Notes under the pieces: generated by a model
Database searches by the model: none
What the model was told of the DNA's origin: nothing
What the model saw: the letters and a program-made list of their open reading frames with translations, nothing else
Shown: piece after piece, positions 1-8,926 of the stretch
Numbering within the stretch: position 1 is the stretch's first letter
Layout: each line of letters opens with the position of its first letter
Made by a program: the position numbers and the translations under genes
Source: Bin5 sp965221345
GTDB taxonomy: Bacteria > Chloroflexota > Anaerolineae > Caldilineales > Caldilineaceae
Length of the DNA stretch: 64,000 bases
NCBI GenBank assembly: GCA_965221345.1
Contig: CBDCSD010000002.1
Coordinates: 558,001-622,000, forward strand
Direction: 5' to 3'

Positions 1-15
1 AGGTTGCGACCAACA

Positions 16-1911
16 ATGGACAGTAACAGCAGTCCGGGCGCACATTCGAATATCGGATTGGAAGCGTTTGGCCTGATCGCAGGCGAGACCCCTGGCCTGC
101 CGGGGAACGGAGTCCACAGGCCGAAGGTAATGCTGCTCTTCCCACCCAACTGGACGCCGACGATGCCGCATCTGGCCTTGCCTACGCTGGCGGCCTACCT
201 GCGCCAGAACGGCGTCGACGTGATCCAGCGCGATCTGAATGTCGAAGTCTTCGACGAGATCTTGAGCCGGCGGTATCTGACGGCCGCGCTGGGGCGCCTG
301 CGGCGCATACAGGACGAGTCGAAGGCTTCTGCAGGGCCAGTGCATAGGCAAATGCCAAAGCCTGAAAGGGCAAGCCCTGACCGTGTAAGCTGGGCTTTGG
401 AGGCAGGCCCGCGCCTGGCCAAACAGGTGGAGCGCGCCAAAGCGGGGATTCGATCTTCCGCCTTCTACGATGGTCCCATCGGCCTGGAAATGCTGAGTAC
501 GCTGCTCGATTGCCTGGAGATCGCGAACCTGCCGTTTTATCCGGCCAGCCTCCATTTCCAGGGTTATGACGCGGCCGGGCCTTCCGACAACAGCCGCTTT
601 CTGCTCCACGGCGTGCGCGATGACCAGCACAATATGTTCCTCGATATCTACCGGCGCCTTCTGCTGCCCGATATTGTGCGGGAACGGCCGGACGTTGTCG
701 GCATTTCAATCCCGTCGATGGCGCAGTTGCTGCCGGGGCTGACGGCAGCATATCTGGTCAAGGAGGCCGGGCTGGATTGCCACGTGACGGTGGGCGGGCC
801 GCACATCAGTATGCTGCGGGCGCAGCTGGCGGAGGCGCCAGCGCTGTTCGACCTGATCGACAGCGCAGTCGTCTTCGACGGTGAGGTTCCGCTGCTGCAG
901 CTGGCGAAAGCGGTTGCGGCTGACAAGAGCCTGGCCGACATTCCCAACCTGATTTACAAAGATGGCAGCCGGGTCCGGGTCAACGAGCGCAAGGAGCCGG
1001 AGAAGATCGCCAATATGCCGATACCCGACTTTGACGGGCTGCCCCTGGACCGCTATCTGGCGCCGGAGTTGGCGCTGCCCTTGCTGACGGCCCGCGGTTG
1101 CTATTTCGGCAAGTGCGCATTTTGCAACGTGGGCTACGGCGAACCGGAATCATTCAGCCAGTTGCGCGCCCAGCAGCTGGCGGAGCAGATGCTGGCCTTG
1201 CACGACAAGTACGGTGTGCGGCACATCTTCTTTTCGGACGAGGCTGTCACGCCGCGCAATTTGCGCGATCTCTCAAAAATTATGCGCCAGCGTCCCGAAA
1301 CGCTGCATTGGGGCGGCTGTGTGCGCTTTGAGAAGGTGATCTCGGGGCAGCTGTTGGAGGATATGCAGGCGGGCGGGTGCCGCATGATCCTGTTTGGGCT
1401 GGAGAGCGCGTCGGCCGCGATTATCGACCACATGATTAAGGGCACACAGCTGCCGCACATGAGCCGGATTCTGAAGGAAAGCTCGACAGCCGGAATCTGG
1501 AATCATACTTTTTTCTTTTTCGGTTTTCCCGGCGAAACGATCGAAGATGCGCAGGAGACGGTCAACTTCCTGTACCAGCACAAGCCATACATTCATTCGG
1601 CCGCGATGGGCACGTTCCTGATGGAGCGGGACTCACCGGCCCACAAGTACCCGGAATCCTTCGGGGTAAAACAGGTAATTGAAGACCCGTCCAAGGACTT
1701 GGCCATCTATTTCGACTTTGAAGTAAGCGCAGGCATGAGTGAGCAGATGGCGGAGATGGTCCACGACAAGTTCCTGGAATCGTTGCCCCCTAAACGATAC
1801 CCGCAGTTTTATATCAGTGATGTCTACCGCTTCCTCTACGCCAGCCATTTGAGCGAGCGGCATCTTCCCCATCCACCCTGGCTTGTGCCGGAGGATGGAG
1901 TCGTGCGGTGA
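16..1911 (+). CDS. B12-binding-domain radical SAM protein
   Basis: A 631-residue protein with an N-terminal cobalamin-binding-like Rossmann region (about residues 35-320, beginning KVMLLFPPNW, with the VGGPH stretch typical of this fold) followed by a radical SAM core. The cluster cysteines are C362, C367 and C370, spaced CX4CX2C (GCYFGKCAFC) rather than the standard CX3CX2C; I know this longer spacing from some B12-type radical SAM proteins. Such enzymes use a 4Fe-4S cluster and SAM, often with cobalamin, for methylations or rearrangements; the substrate cannot be read here. The reading frame stays open to the window edge, so the true start may lie upstream; ATG at 16 is the first ATG and TTG at 4 is possible. 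About 50 residues near 100-150 look like a lineage insertion. No obvious partner gene follows on this strand. Confidence 0.85.
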   Translation: MDSNSSPGAHSNIGLEAFGLIAGETPGLPGNGVHRPKVMLLFPPNWTPTMPHLALPTLAAYLRQNGVDVIQRDLNVEVFDEILSRRYLTAALGRLRRIQDESKASAGPVHRQMPKPERASPDRVSWALEAGPRLAKQVERAKAGIRSSAFYDGPIGLEMLSTLLDCLEIANLPFYPASLHFQGYDAAGPSDNSRFLLHGVRDDQHNMFLDIYRRLLLPDIVRERPDVVGISIPSMAQLLPGLTAAYLVKEAGLDCHVTVGGPHISMLRAQLAEAPALFDLIDSAVVFDGEVPLLQLAKAVAADKSLADIPNLIYKDGSRVRVNERKEPEKIANMPIPDFDGLPLDRYLAPELALPLLTARGCYFGKCAFCNVGYGEPESFSQLRAQQLAEQMLALHDKYGVRHIFFSDEAVTPRNLRDLSKIMRQRPETLHWGGCVRFEKVISGQLLEDMQAGGCRMILFGLESASAAIIDHMIKGTQLPHMSRILKESSTAGIWNHTFFFFGFPGETIEDAQETVNFLYQHKPYIHSAAMGTFLMERDSPAHKYPESFGVKQVIEDPSKDLAIYFDFEVSAGMSEQMAEMVHDKFLESLPPKRYPQFYISDVYRFLYASHLSERHLPHPPWLVPEDGVVR

Positions 1912-1997
1912 GGGCGGTTTTGATGCCGGCATCCATATCTATGATAGTACGAATGGAGAGGGGTGAGACCCACCACTCCCCACTCAACTATATCTTT

Positions 1998-2022
1998 CGT
2001 CGCGCCGCAATACGGCGCGACG
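1998..2022 (+). terminator. GC-rich hairpin after the radical SAM gene
   Basis: Perfect 10-bp stem (CGTCGCGCCG and CGGCGCGACG) around a 5-base loop, 87 bases past the radical SAM stop. No U-run follows directly (GCAACTAAAAATTTT), so it may act as a Rho-dependent or processing barrier rather than a classic intrinsic terminator. Confidence 0.5.
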
Positions 2023-2148
2023 GCAACTAAAAATTTTGGCCGCCGCCGAATTCAGCTTTAAGGCAGGCTGCCGCTGACTCCAACAACTCGGACACGTAGC
2101 GGCGGCATTAAAATCCGGCGGTGGGCAAACAAGCAAGGAGAACAAGAG

Positions 2149-4176
2149 ATGAGAAGGATTGCACCTTCACCGATTTCCCGACGCGAGTTCATGCGCGTGT
2201 CGGCCGTGACCGCCGCCGGCGCGGTGGCCGTGGCCTGCGGCGCGAGCGGCGAACCGGAGCCGATGGAAGAGGCGCCTGCCGACGCCCCGGCCGCCGAGTC
2301 GTCCGACTCTGCGCCTGGGACACCGGCGTCCCAATATAGCGAAGCACCGATGCTGGCCGAAATGGTCGCGGCCGGCGACCTGCCCCCCGTGGATGAGCGC
2401 CTGCCGGTGGACCCGATGGTCATGCCCGTAGCCGATACGACCGGAAACTATGGCGGCAGCTTCCGCCGCGGCTTCAAGGGCGTCTCCGACCGCTGGGGCC
2501 CGACCAAGATGCAGGACAGAGGTCTTTCCTGGTATGACCAGAACCTGAACATGCAGCCGCGCATGGCCGAATCCTGGGAGATTAATGATGACGCCTCCGA
2601 GTGGACCTTTCACCTGCGCAAGGGTATGAGTTGGTCCGACGGCACACCTTTCACCACAGAGGCGATCCGCTGGTGGTGGGAGGAGGACGAGACCAATACC
2701 ACGATTTCGCCCAGCATTGGCGGCACGTGGGTCTCCGGCCCCGATCGCACGCCGATGGAGCTCGAAATCGTCGATGACTCCACCGTGACGTTCAAGTTCC
2801 CCCTGCCCAACCCTCTGTATGTCTATCGGCTTGGCCGCCAAACCAGAAATCTTTACCTGCCCGGCCACTACCTGGAGCAGTTCCATATGGAACTGACCGA
2901 CGACCAGAATGCGCTGCAGGCACAGGTGGAAGAGGCCGGCTTCAACAGTTGGGAAGAGTATTATGCCGATCGACGCTGGTGGTACCTCAACCCGGACCTG
3001 CCGAGCATCGGCCCCTGGATCTCGAAGAACGAGCTTTCCAACGAGCTCTTCCTGATGGAGCGCAACCCTTACTTCTTCGGCGTCGATTCCGATGGCAGGC
3101 AGCTGCCCTACATTGACGACGTTGCGCATCGTCTGTTCGAGACGAACGACGTCTTCGATCTGCGCATCATCAACGGCGAGATTGACTTCCAGGCCCGTCA
3201 CGTCAATATCGGCAACTTCACGCTCTACAAGGAAAACGAAGAGAACGGGGATTATAAGGTGTTCCTTGGCTCGGCCTCCGGCCACTCTGCCATTCAGCTC
3301 AACCAGTCGACCAAAAACGAGCGCCTCAACGAGTTCTTCAATGTTCGCGACGTGCGTATCGCGCTTTCTGTGGCGGTCGACCGCGTCGCGATCAACGAGT
3401 TGGTCTGGGATGGACTGATGACGCCGCGGCAGTACAGCCCGCTCGAAAGCTCGGCACAGGCCTACCCCAAGCAGGCCAACGCCTGGATCCAGTATGATCC
3501 CGACCTGGCCAACCAGCTTCTCGACGATGCCGGTTATGCCGAAAAGGACAGCGACGGTTTCCGTCTGTGGAACGACGGTAGCGGCGAAACGCTCAGTTTC
3601 ATCATCGAAGGTACTGCGCAACCGGGTACCACCGACGAAGATACGGTGCAGGAAGTGATCAAGTACTTTACCGCCGTGGGCGTCAAGGCGACCTACAAGG
3701 GCTTCGAGCGCTCGCTCTACGAAGAGCACCACGGCGCCAACGAGATCGAAGCGGCCTGGTGGGGCGGCGACCGCACGGTCGTGCCGCTGGTCAACCCCAC
3801 GATCTGGACCTGCGAGCAGCCCGACCGCCCGTGGGCCGCTGGCTGGGCGCACTGGCGTAATAGCGGCGGCACCAGCCCTGCCGGGGTCGAGCCGCCCGCG
3901 GGCCACTGGGTCTGGACGATTTGGGAGATCTGGGACGCCATCAAGATAGAGCCCGATGCCGATAAGCAGACGGCGATGTTCTACCAGATTCTCGACATCT
4001 GGGCGGAAGAGTTGCCGATGATCGGCTACCTGGGCGAGCGCCCCGCGCCGATTATCGTCAAGAACGGTGTCCGCAACTACCTGCCTGGCTTCCCGCTGGA
4101 CGATACGACCGGTGACGAGCACCTGCTCCACACCGAGACCTATTTCTGGGAAGATCCGGCCACGCAGAGTAACTAG
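2149..4176 (+). CDS. Family-5 ABC transporter solute-binding lipoprotein (peptide/oligosaccharide type)
   Basis: 675 residues. The N-terminus has a Tat-type signal (SRREFM at 10-15) and a lipobox ending at C30 (AVAVAC), so it should be exported folded and lipid-anchored outside the membrane. An Asp/Glu/Ala/Pro-rich linker (about 33-60) precedes the mature domain. The body carries the SBP_bac_5 pattern: the MAESWEINDD and FHLRKGMSWSDGTPFT region near 140-165, and the PLYVYRLGRQ and EEHHGANEIEAAWWGG segments. This family binds oligopeptides, nickel or oligosaccharides; the ligand is not predictable here. The start is fixed by AAGGAG 9 bases upstream. The DppB-type permease begins 65 bases downstream after a hairpin. 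No second permease or ATPase follows. Confidence 0.93.
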   Translation: MRRIAPSPISRREFMRVSAVTAAGAVAVACGASGEPEPMEEAPADAPAAESSDSAPGTPASQYSEAPMLAEMVAAGDLPPVDERLPVDPMVMPVADTTGNYGGSFRRGFKGVSDRWGPTKMQDRGLSWYDQNLNMQPRMAESWEINDDASEWTFHLRKGMSWSDGTPFTTEAIRWWWEEDETNTTISPSIGGTWVSGPDRTPMELEIVDDSTVTFKFPLPNPLYVYRLGRQTRNLYLPGHYLEQFHMELTDDQNALQAQVEEAGFNSWEEYYADRRWWYLNPDLPSIGPWISKNELSNELFLMERNPYFFGVDSDGRQLPYIDDVAHRLFETNDVFDLRIINGEIDFQARHVNIGNFTLYKENEENGDYKVFLGSASGHSAIQLNQSTKNERLNEFFNVRDVRIALSVAVDRVAINELVWDGLMTPRQYSPLESSAQAYPKQANAWIQYDPDLANQLLDDAGYAEKDSDGFRLWNDGSGETLSFIIEGTAQPGTTDEDTVQEVIKYFTAVGVKATYKGFERSLYEEHHGANEIEAAWWGGDRTVVPLVNPTIWTCEQPDRPWAAGWAHWRNSGGTSPAGVEPPAGHWVWTIWEIWDAIKIEPDADKQTAMFYQILDIWAEELPMIGYLGERPAPIIVKNGVRNYLPGFPLDDTTGDEHLLHTETYFWEDPATQSN

Positions 4177-4185
4177 AACAGCGTG

Positions 4186-4221
4186 GAGCGAGGAGAGCGC
4201 GCCTCACTGCTCTCTTCGCTC
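4186..4221 (+). promoter_or_regulatory. Intercistronic hairpin between binding-protein and permease genes
   Basis: Inverted repeat of 13-bp arms (GAGCGAGGAGAGC and GCTCTCTTCGCTC, one G-U pair) around a 10-base loop, followed by CTGTCTTTT. It sits 10 bases past the binding-protein stop and 20 before the permease start. It could be a partial terminator or an mRNA stabiliser giving more binding protein than permease. Confidence 0.6.
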
Positions 4222-4241
4222 CTGTCTTTTCGGGGGTTTAC

Positions 4242-5228
4242 ATGCTCGCCTTCATAGTTCAGCGCATCCTCATCATGATCCCGATGCTGGTTGCGATCTC
4301 TATCCTCTCCTTTGTCATCATACAACTGCCGCCCGGTGACTTTCTCACCTCATATGTCGCCCAGCTTCGCGCGGAAGGGGACGATGTCGACGAGGCCGAG
4401 TTGGAGTCTCTGCGCCAGCGCTACGGTGTGGGACAGCCAGCCTATGTCCAATACCTCAAATGGATTTCCGGCGTGCTGCTGAAGGGTGACTGGGGGCAGT
4501 CAATGGAATGGCAGAAGCCTGTCAGCGAACTGATCTGGGAACGCCTGGGGCTGACGATGGCGCTCTCATTGGGCGCGCTGCTGGTAGGCTGGTTTATCGC
4601 CATACCGGTAGGCGTCTATTCGGCGACCCATCAATACTCGTGGCTTGATTACACTATGACGACGTTCAGCTTCGTCGGCCTGGGCACGCCAGGTTTTCTG
4701 CTGGCGCTCATTATTCTCTTCCTCGTCCAGTCCCGGCTCGGCATGAATGTTGGCGGCCTCTTCTCCGACGAATATATTCTGGAACCCTGGAGTTGGCCCA
4801 AGATCGTCGATATGCTCAAACACATCTGGGTGCCGATGTTGATCGTGGCCGTCAACGGCACGGCCGGCAACATCCGCATCACCCGCGCCAACCTGCTGGA
4901 TGAAATCAACAAACCCTATGTCGAGACGGCGCGGGCAAAGGGCGTCGAAGAGGGCAGGCTTATCTGGAAATACCCCGTGCGCGTTGCCCTCAACCCCTTC
5001 TTCAGCACGGTCGGCTGGTCTTTGGCCAGCCTCATCTCCGGCACAACGCTGGTGGCGATGGTGTTGAGCTTGCCGACCACGGGACCGATGCTACTGCGTT
5101 CGCTCACCTCGCAGGACATGTACCTGGCAGGCAGTTTCCTCTTTCTTCTGAGCGCGCTTACCATCATCGGCACACTGATGTCCGATGTCCTGCTGGCCAT
5201 CGTAGACCCGCGCATTCGGATGGAGTAG
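4242..5228 (+). CDS. ABC transporter permease, DppB/OppB type
   Basis: 328 residues with about six membrane spans. The N-terminal MLAFIVQRILIMIPMLVAIS segment with the following FVIIQLPPGDF is the standard DppB start, and the EAA loop (ETARAKGVEEGRLIWKYPVR) lies near residues 225-245 where the ATPase docks. It forms one half of the membrane channel served by the preceding lipoprotein. A DppC-type partner and DppD/F ATPases would normally follow, but the next gene is convergent. Either the partner genes were lost or they are encoded elsewhere. The start ATG follows the intercistronic hairpin; a clear Shine-Dalgarno is weak (GGGGG about 8 bases upstream). Confidence 0.92.
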   Translation: MLAFIVQRILIMIPMLVAISILSFVIIQLPPGDFLTSYVAQLRAEGDDVDEAELESLRQRYGVGQPAYVQYLKWISGVLLKGDWGQSMEWQKPVSELIWERLGLTMALSLGALLVGWFIAIPVGVYSATHQYSWLDYTMTTFSFVGLGTPGFLLALIILFLVQSRLGMNVGGLFSDEYILEPWSWPKIVDMLKHIWVPMLIVAVNGTAGNIRITRANLLDEINKPYVETARAKGVEEGRLIWKYPVRVALNPFFSTVGWSLASLISGTTLVAMVLSLPTTGPMLLRSLTSQDMYLAGSFLFLLSALTIIGTLMSDVLLAIVDPRIRME

Positions 5229-5233
5229 GACTG

Positions 5234-5268
5234 CAGTGGTCGGTGGTCGGTGGTCGGTGGTCAGTGAC
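5234..5268. repeat. GTGGTCG heptamer array (member of a dispersed family)
   Basis: CAGTGGTCG followed by further GTGGTCG/GTGGTCA units, starting 6 bases after the permease stop. The same GTGGTYR heptamers recur at 38482, 39931, 55837 and 56031. Confidence 0.8.
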
Positions 5269-5385
5269 CCCGTGCGTTGGCGGCAGGTAGCAGGAGCCGA
5301 GCATTAACCTATAGATTTTCTTCGAATCTGGCCGCGGGCTTTCTTTTGTCTCTTCTTGGCGGCTTCTCCTGAAGGTTAACGAAGT

Positions 5386-6504
5386 CTAGTTTATGTCGGT
5401 GCGGTGGAAGGCGACTTTGTCCTCGTCAAGATCCACGCCGAGGCCGGGGCCGGTTGGCGGCCGGGCTTCGCCGGCGCGAATCGGAAGCGGCTCCTGCAGC
5501 AGATCGGTTTCGTAGAAGAAGGGGCTGAGAATGTCACAGGGAAAGTTCTCGGCGTCAATGGCAGAGGTCGACATCGCCAGGTGGATCATGGCGGCGTTGC
5601 CGACGCCCAACTCGAGGTTGCTGCCCACCGTACAGACAAGACCGGCGGCCTCAGCCACAGCAGCGACCTTGCGCGCGGCGGCGATGCCGCCTTTGCCGAC
5701 ATAGAGGGAAAGAACGTCGGCCGCATGGGCACGTGCGACCGCCATAGCATCCTGTGGCGTGTAGACGATCTCATCCGCCATGACCGGCAGATGGGTATGA
5801 CGGCGCACGTCTGCAAGCCAGGCCACATCTTTATCCGGCGTTGGCTGCTCGACAAAGTAGATATCATACTGGTAGAGTTGCTGAATGGTCTGGATGGCGG
5901 TCCGCACGGACCATCCGCCGTTGGCGTCCACACCCAGACGCACATCAGGGCCGACAGCCTGCCGCACAGCGGCTACCCGCGCCACATCCTCGGCAGGGTC
6001 CAGCCCGACCTTAACTTTCATGGTGTCGAAGCCCTGCTCGACCGCCCATGCCGCGATTGCGGCGGCCCTATCGGGCGCCAACCCGGACACAGAGAATTTG
6101 GTCCGCACACGGTCGCGCACCGGCCCCCCCAGCAGACGGTAGAGCGGTAGGCCGGCGACCTTGCCCAGAATATCCCACAGCGCCATCTCTATGCCGGCCT
6201 TGGTGAAGGGATTGTTGGCGACGGCGGTGTTGACCGAGGCCGTCAGCCGTTCGATCTGGGTTGGATCCTGGCCGGTGAGCAGGGGCGCCAGAATATGCTC
6301 GATAAAGTGGGCCGAAGTGAACTGATCTTCGCCGCTCCATATCGGCGTACAGGACACCTCGCCCAAGCCAACGATCCCCTCGTCTGTGTGAATCCTTACA
6401 AGCAGAAAAGGCGAAACCGTATGGCCGCCGCGCCCACCGCGGATGGCCCGCTCGGGATTGATCGGAACCTGGACCGGGATCGTCTCGATTCGGGATATTT
6501 TCAT
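5386..6504 (-). CDS. Enolase-superfamily enzyme (mandelate racemase/muconate-lactonizing or dipeptide epimerase-like)
   Basis: 372 residues. Enolase-superfamily marks are all present: K163-V-K165 on the second barrel strand, metal ligands D193 (DANGGW), E219 (EQP) and D244 (with E245), and K271 in KGGI on the sixth strand, which fits a two-lysine MLE-subgroup active site. Members racemise, cycloisomerise or dehydrate carboxylate substrates through a Mg2+-stabilised enolate; the exact substrate is not set by these residues. Full family length. It is 99 bases downstream of the minus-strand Gfo/Idh/MocA gene, so the two are probably co-transcribed as a small sugar-acid or amino-acid catabolic pair. 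Confidence 0.9.
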   Translation of the reverse strand: MKISRIETIPVQVPINPERAIRGGRGGHTVSPFLLVRIHTDEGIVGLGEVSCTPIWSGEDQFTSAHFIEHILAPLLTGQDPTQIERLTASVNTAVANNPFTKAGIEMALWDILGKVAGLPLYRLLGGPVRDRVRTKFSVSGLAPDRAAAIAAWAVEQGFDTMKVKVGLDPAEDVARVAAVRQAVGPDVRLGVDANGGWSVRTAIQTIQQLYQYDIYFVEQPTPDKDVAWLADVRRHTHLPVMADEIVYTPQDAMAVARAHAADVLSLYVGKGGIAAARKVAAVAEAAGLVCTVGSNLELGVGNAAMIHLAMSTSAIDAENFPCDILSPFFYETDLLQEPLPIRAGEARPPTGPGLGVDLDEDKVAFHRTDIN

Positions 6505-6603
6505 TGCATACCTTTCCGGTTGGTATCGTCGAAGCCGGTACGACTGTTGGGAAGAGGAATTGGTAAAGGCGACTGGAGAATGGCAGGGTCAGAGACGTCA
6601 CAT

Positions 6604-7719
6604 CTAATCAAAGGAAGGGATAGCGACGGAGCCGCCACCCTGTTGCGCGGACCGGAGGGCGCAGATGCCGGCGGCGACTGAACGCGCGGCCTCTCGCGGG
6701 CCGATTGCCGGTTCCTCATCGGCGACGATGGCCCGCAGGAACTGCTGCGCCTGTTCGATCTCCATTGTGCCATGACCAAGCGCGTGCTGCCGCTGCACTG
6801 TCGGATTGGCCCAGTTGGGCACGGTGACGGGCAGCATGCGCCGCGTCCCAGACATCCTGCTGTGATAGAGATAGTTGATGGTATCCTCGACTGCGCCGCC
6901 CTGGTCGCGCGTGCGTTCAAAAGAACCGGCGCTGCCGTAGACCGAGTAGTAGAGGCAGTAGGGGCGCACCATTCCGTAGGACACCGTCACTTTGGCGACG
7001 CCGCCGTTGCTGGTTTTGAACAGGGCGACGGTAGTGTGCGTGGTCTGCCAGCGCGAACTCTGTTCGGCATGGTAGGCCTGCGCCTCGACAAATTCGACGC
7101 CCATCAGCCAGCGCAGGGTGTCGATGGCGTGGGGACCGCCGCCGAGCAGCGTGGTCTGCGGCGTCTGTGGGTGGATGCGCCAGTGATCGGCAGGGCGGTG
7201 GCTGACGATATCGTCCATGGAGTGCAGATACTCGCCCTCGCCGTAGAAGATGTCGCCCAGGTCGCCGGCCCGGATCATCCGCTGCACATCGCGCAGACAG
7301 AAGGCATGGCGGACCTGGTTGCCCATGTGGTATTTGAGCCCGCGGCGGTCGGTCAGTTCGATGATGCGGCGGCATTCTGCGAGGGTAGTTGCCATGGGGA
7401 TCTCGGAGAGGACGTGCTTGCCGGCCTCGAGCGCCATGATGGCGTGCTGCCCGTGGAGATGATCGGGCGTCGCCACGACGACCAGATCGATGCTGCGGTC
7501 ATCGAGCATGGCGTCATAGGTGGGGTAGCGCATCTCGACCCCGAATTCGTGGGCCACGCGCGCGGCGAGGGCGCTGTCTTTGTCGCAGACTGCAACGACG
7601 GTGGCGACCTCCAACAATTGAAAGGCCCGCAGATGCGAGCGGCCCTGGCCCAGGCCGAGTACGCCGACCCGTATCGTTGATTGCCCCACCGCTTCGTTGT
7701 ATGAGCCGGAATTGTCCAT
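6604..7719 (-). CDS. Gfo/Idh/MocA family NAD(P)-dependent oxidoreductase
   Basis: 371 residues. The N-terminal Rossmann fold has GVLGLGQGRSHL at 19-30, and a C-terminal alpha/beta substrate domain follows. The usual EKP motif is E106-I-P108 here, replacing the lysine usually involved in substrate handling, a variant I recall in some subfamilies. YSVYGSAGSFERTR and the TVPNWANPTVQRQHALGHG stretch lie in the C-terminal half. It probably oxidises or reduces a sugar or cyclitol derivative. The gene precedes the enolase-superfamily gene on the minus strand. Immediately upstream lies a permease remnant, suggesting that this pair once belonged to a longer transporter operon. Confidence 0.9.
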   Translation of the reverse strand: MDNSGSYNEAVGQSTIRVGVLGLGQGRSHLRAFQLLEVATVVAVCDKDSALAARVAHEFGVEMRYPTYDAMLDDRSIDLVVVATPDHLHGQHAIMALEAGKHVLSEIPMATTLAECRRIIELTDRRGLKYHMGNQVRHAFCLRDVQRMIRAGDLGDIFYGEGEYLHSMDDIVSHRPADHWRIHPQTPQTTLLGGGPHAIDTLRWLMGVEFVEAQAYHAEQSSRWQTTHTTVALFKTSNGGVAKVTVSYGMVRPYCLYYSVYGSAGSFERTRDQGGAVEDTINYLYHSRMSGTRRMLPVTVPNWANPTVQRQHALGHGTMEIEQAQQFLRAIVADEEPAIGPREAARSVAAGICALRSAQQGGGSVAIPSFD

Positions 7720-7742
7720 TTTACCCTTCTCTTCTCCTCAGA

Positions 7743-7931
7743 GTCCTTCGGCTTGACGCGGCTAAAGACGATTCCTTGGATGAAATAGCGCTGCGGCAGA
7801 GCATAGAGGAGGATGCAGGGGATGCTGACCATCGCGATCGCTGCCATCAGCAGGCGCCGCTGGGTCTCCTAATCACCGCGGAAGAGATTGATCTCCAGGG
7901 CCAGCGTGTACTTTCCGGTCGTGCGCAGCAT
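7743..7931 (-). pseudogene. Remnant of a MalG/YtcP-type carbohydrate permease (C-terminal end)
   Basis: Read on the minus strand this gives RTTGKYTLALEINLFRGD, a TAG stop (7869-7871), then ETQRRLLMAAIAMVSIPCI and ALPQRYFIQGIVFSRVK. The QRYFIQGI...G/S-VK ending is the hallmark C-terminus of sugar ABC permeases; compare QRYFVTGLTLGSVKE in the intact permease at 11923-12843. There is an in-frame stop in the middle, a TGA just before the first readable residues, and no remaining upstream portion. I infer a decayed gene that once preceded the Gfo/Idh/MocA gene. Confidence 0.75.
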
Positions 7932-7979
7932 TCAGTATAATTCATCCCCATTTTGGAACGCTCCACCCAGGAAAATCCA

Positions 7980-8360
7980 CTTTGACACCGGGTGCATCCG
8001 AGATTTTTGCGTGTTCCCCCAGGGACCGCGGGCGGCTCGCCGGCGGCCGGCCTGGCAGGCAGAATAGGCTGAGAGGCACACCAGAATTTCTGGATACACC
8101 CATCCTGAAGGGTGCATTCCAGATTCTTGGGCAAACGTTGTCTGAATCAGGATTTTCGTGTTTGACCGCCGCCAAGTTATCAGGTTGCCGCCAAGTGTCC
8201 AAACTGCTGGAGTCGGCGGTGGCCAAATTAGAGGATTGCCGGGATAACAGACGACGGGCCGAATCGTGTTCAGTGGATCTTGTTTCGTCGGCTGAAAGGG
8301 CAGATCGCAATAGCCCGATAATTTGGAATACCCGCATCCTGAATGCGCACTTGACTCTTC
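7980..8360. repeat. Small hairpin-type repeats in a decayed intergenic stretch
   Basis: Three related segments: GGTGCATCCGAGATTTTTG near 7990, an imperfect hairpin with CACCCATCCTGAAGGGTGC near 8098-8116 followed by ATTCCAGATTCTTG, and CCCGCATCCTGAATGCGC near 8331-8348. They share a CATCCTGAA core between short inverted arms. No gene is supported between 7932 and 8457. Confidence 0.4.
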
Positions 8361-8457
8361 TTTGCTTGCCTGATATTCTTTAATATAGAATTTAATTTAT
8401 AAGCACAGGCTTTAGCGGCGGGAGCAATCACGGAGCCTAAACAAAGGAAGTTTCCGT

Positions 8458-8739
8458 ATGAGAATCCAGGAGGTCGATGCCCGCAAACCGATCCCACAGA
8501 AGGCCACGGACCTGTGGGGTAAGTAAGCCGTGATGAAATCGTGGCTATCTCTCACAAGCGGTCTTTGAGCAATTCTGCGCACGGAGACTGCAGCCGATTG
8601 CGTCGATCCACAAGAACACACAGAATTGGCTCGTTATGTTGCACAGTACATTGCTTTCTCGCAAGTACCTTGTTTCGTGATTATCAACGACGAACTCGAG
8701 AACGTCTCGGAATTGTGCATCCTCGTCACCGCAGCATAG
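8458..8739 (+). pseudogene. Possible decayed small gene
   Basis: ATG at 8458 follows AAAGGAAG and opens MRIQEVDARKPIPQKATDLW, then stops at TAA 8524. The same frame continues past a second stop (TGA 8566) into about 56 open codons (TAADCVDPQEHTELARYVAQ, then CFVIINDELENVSEL) ending TAG 8737. The tail reads like protein sequence, so a gene broken by two nonsense changes is possible, but I recognise no family. It could also be chance. Confidence 0.25.
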
Positions 8740-8926
8740 CCAGCTTCGTTGTCAATCCCGCTGCCGGGTTGATGGCTTACATCCGGCAGCCTGAGCAACC
8801 TTCCGTCCATCCCTCTGACAAGGTTCCAGTTCTCTTACCTGCTCTACTATAGTTCTGAATTCGGGTTAGAAAAGTATGCGACGGCCAGTAGGTGGCCGTT
8901 GCCAATCCCAAAGGAGGCAAGGAACC

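Noticed and set aside
2167..4131. Long minus-strand open frame opposite the binding-protein gene
   Set aside because: GC-rich codon use on the real gene keeps the opposite frame open; no ribosome site and no recognisable domain. The same applies to minus frames at 37105-38346 and 38670-39824 and plus frames at 46990-48108 and 57094-58026.
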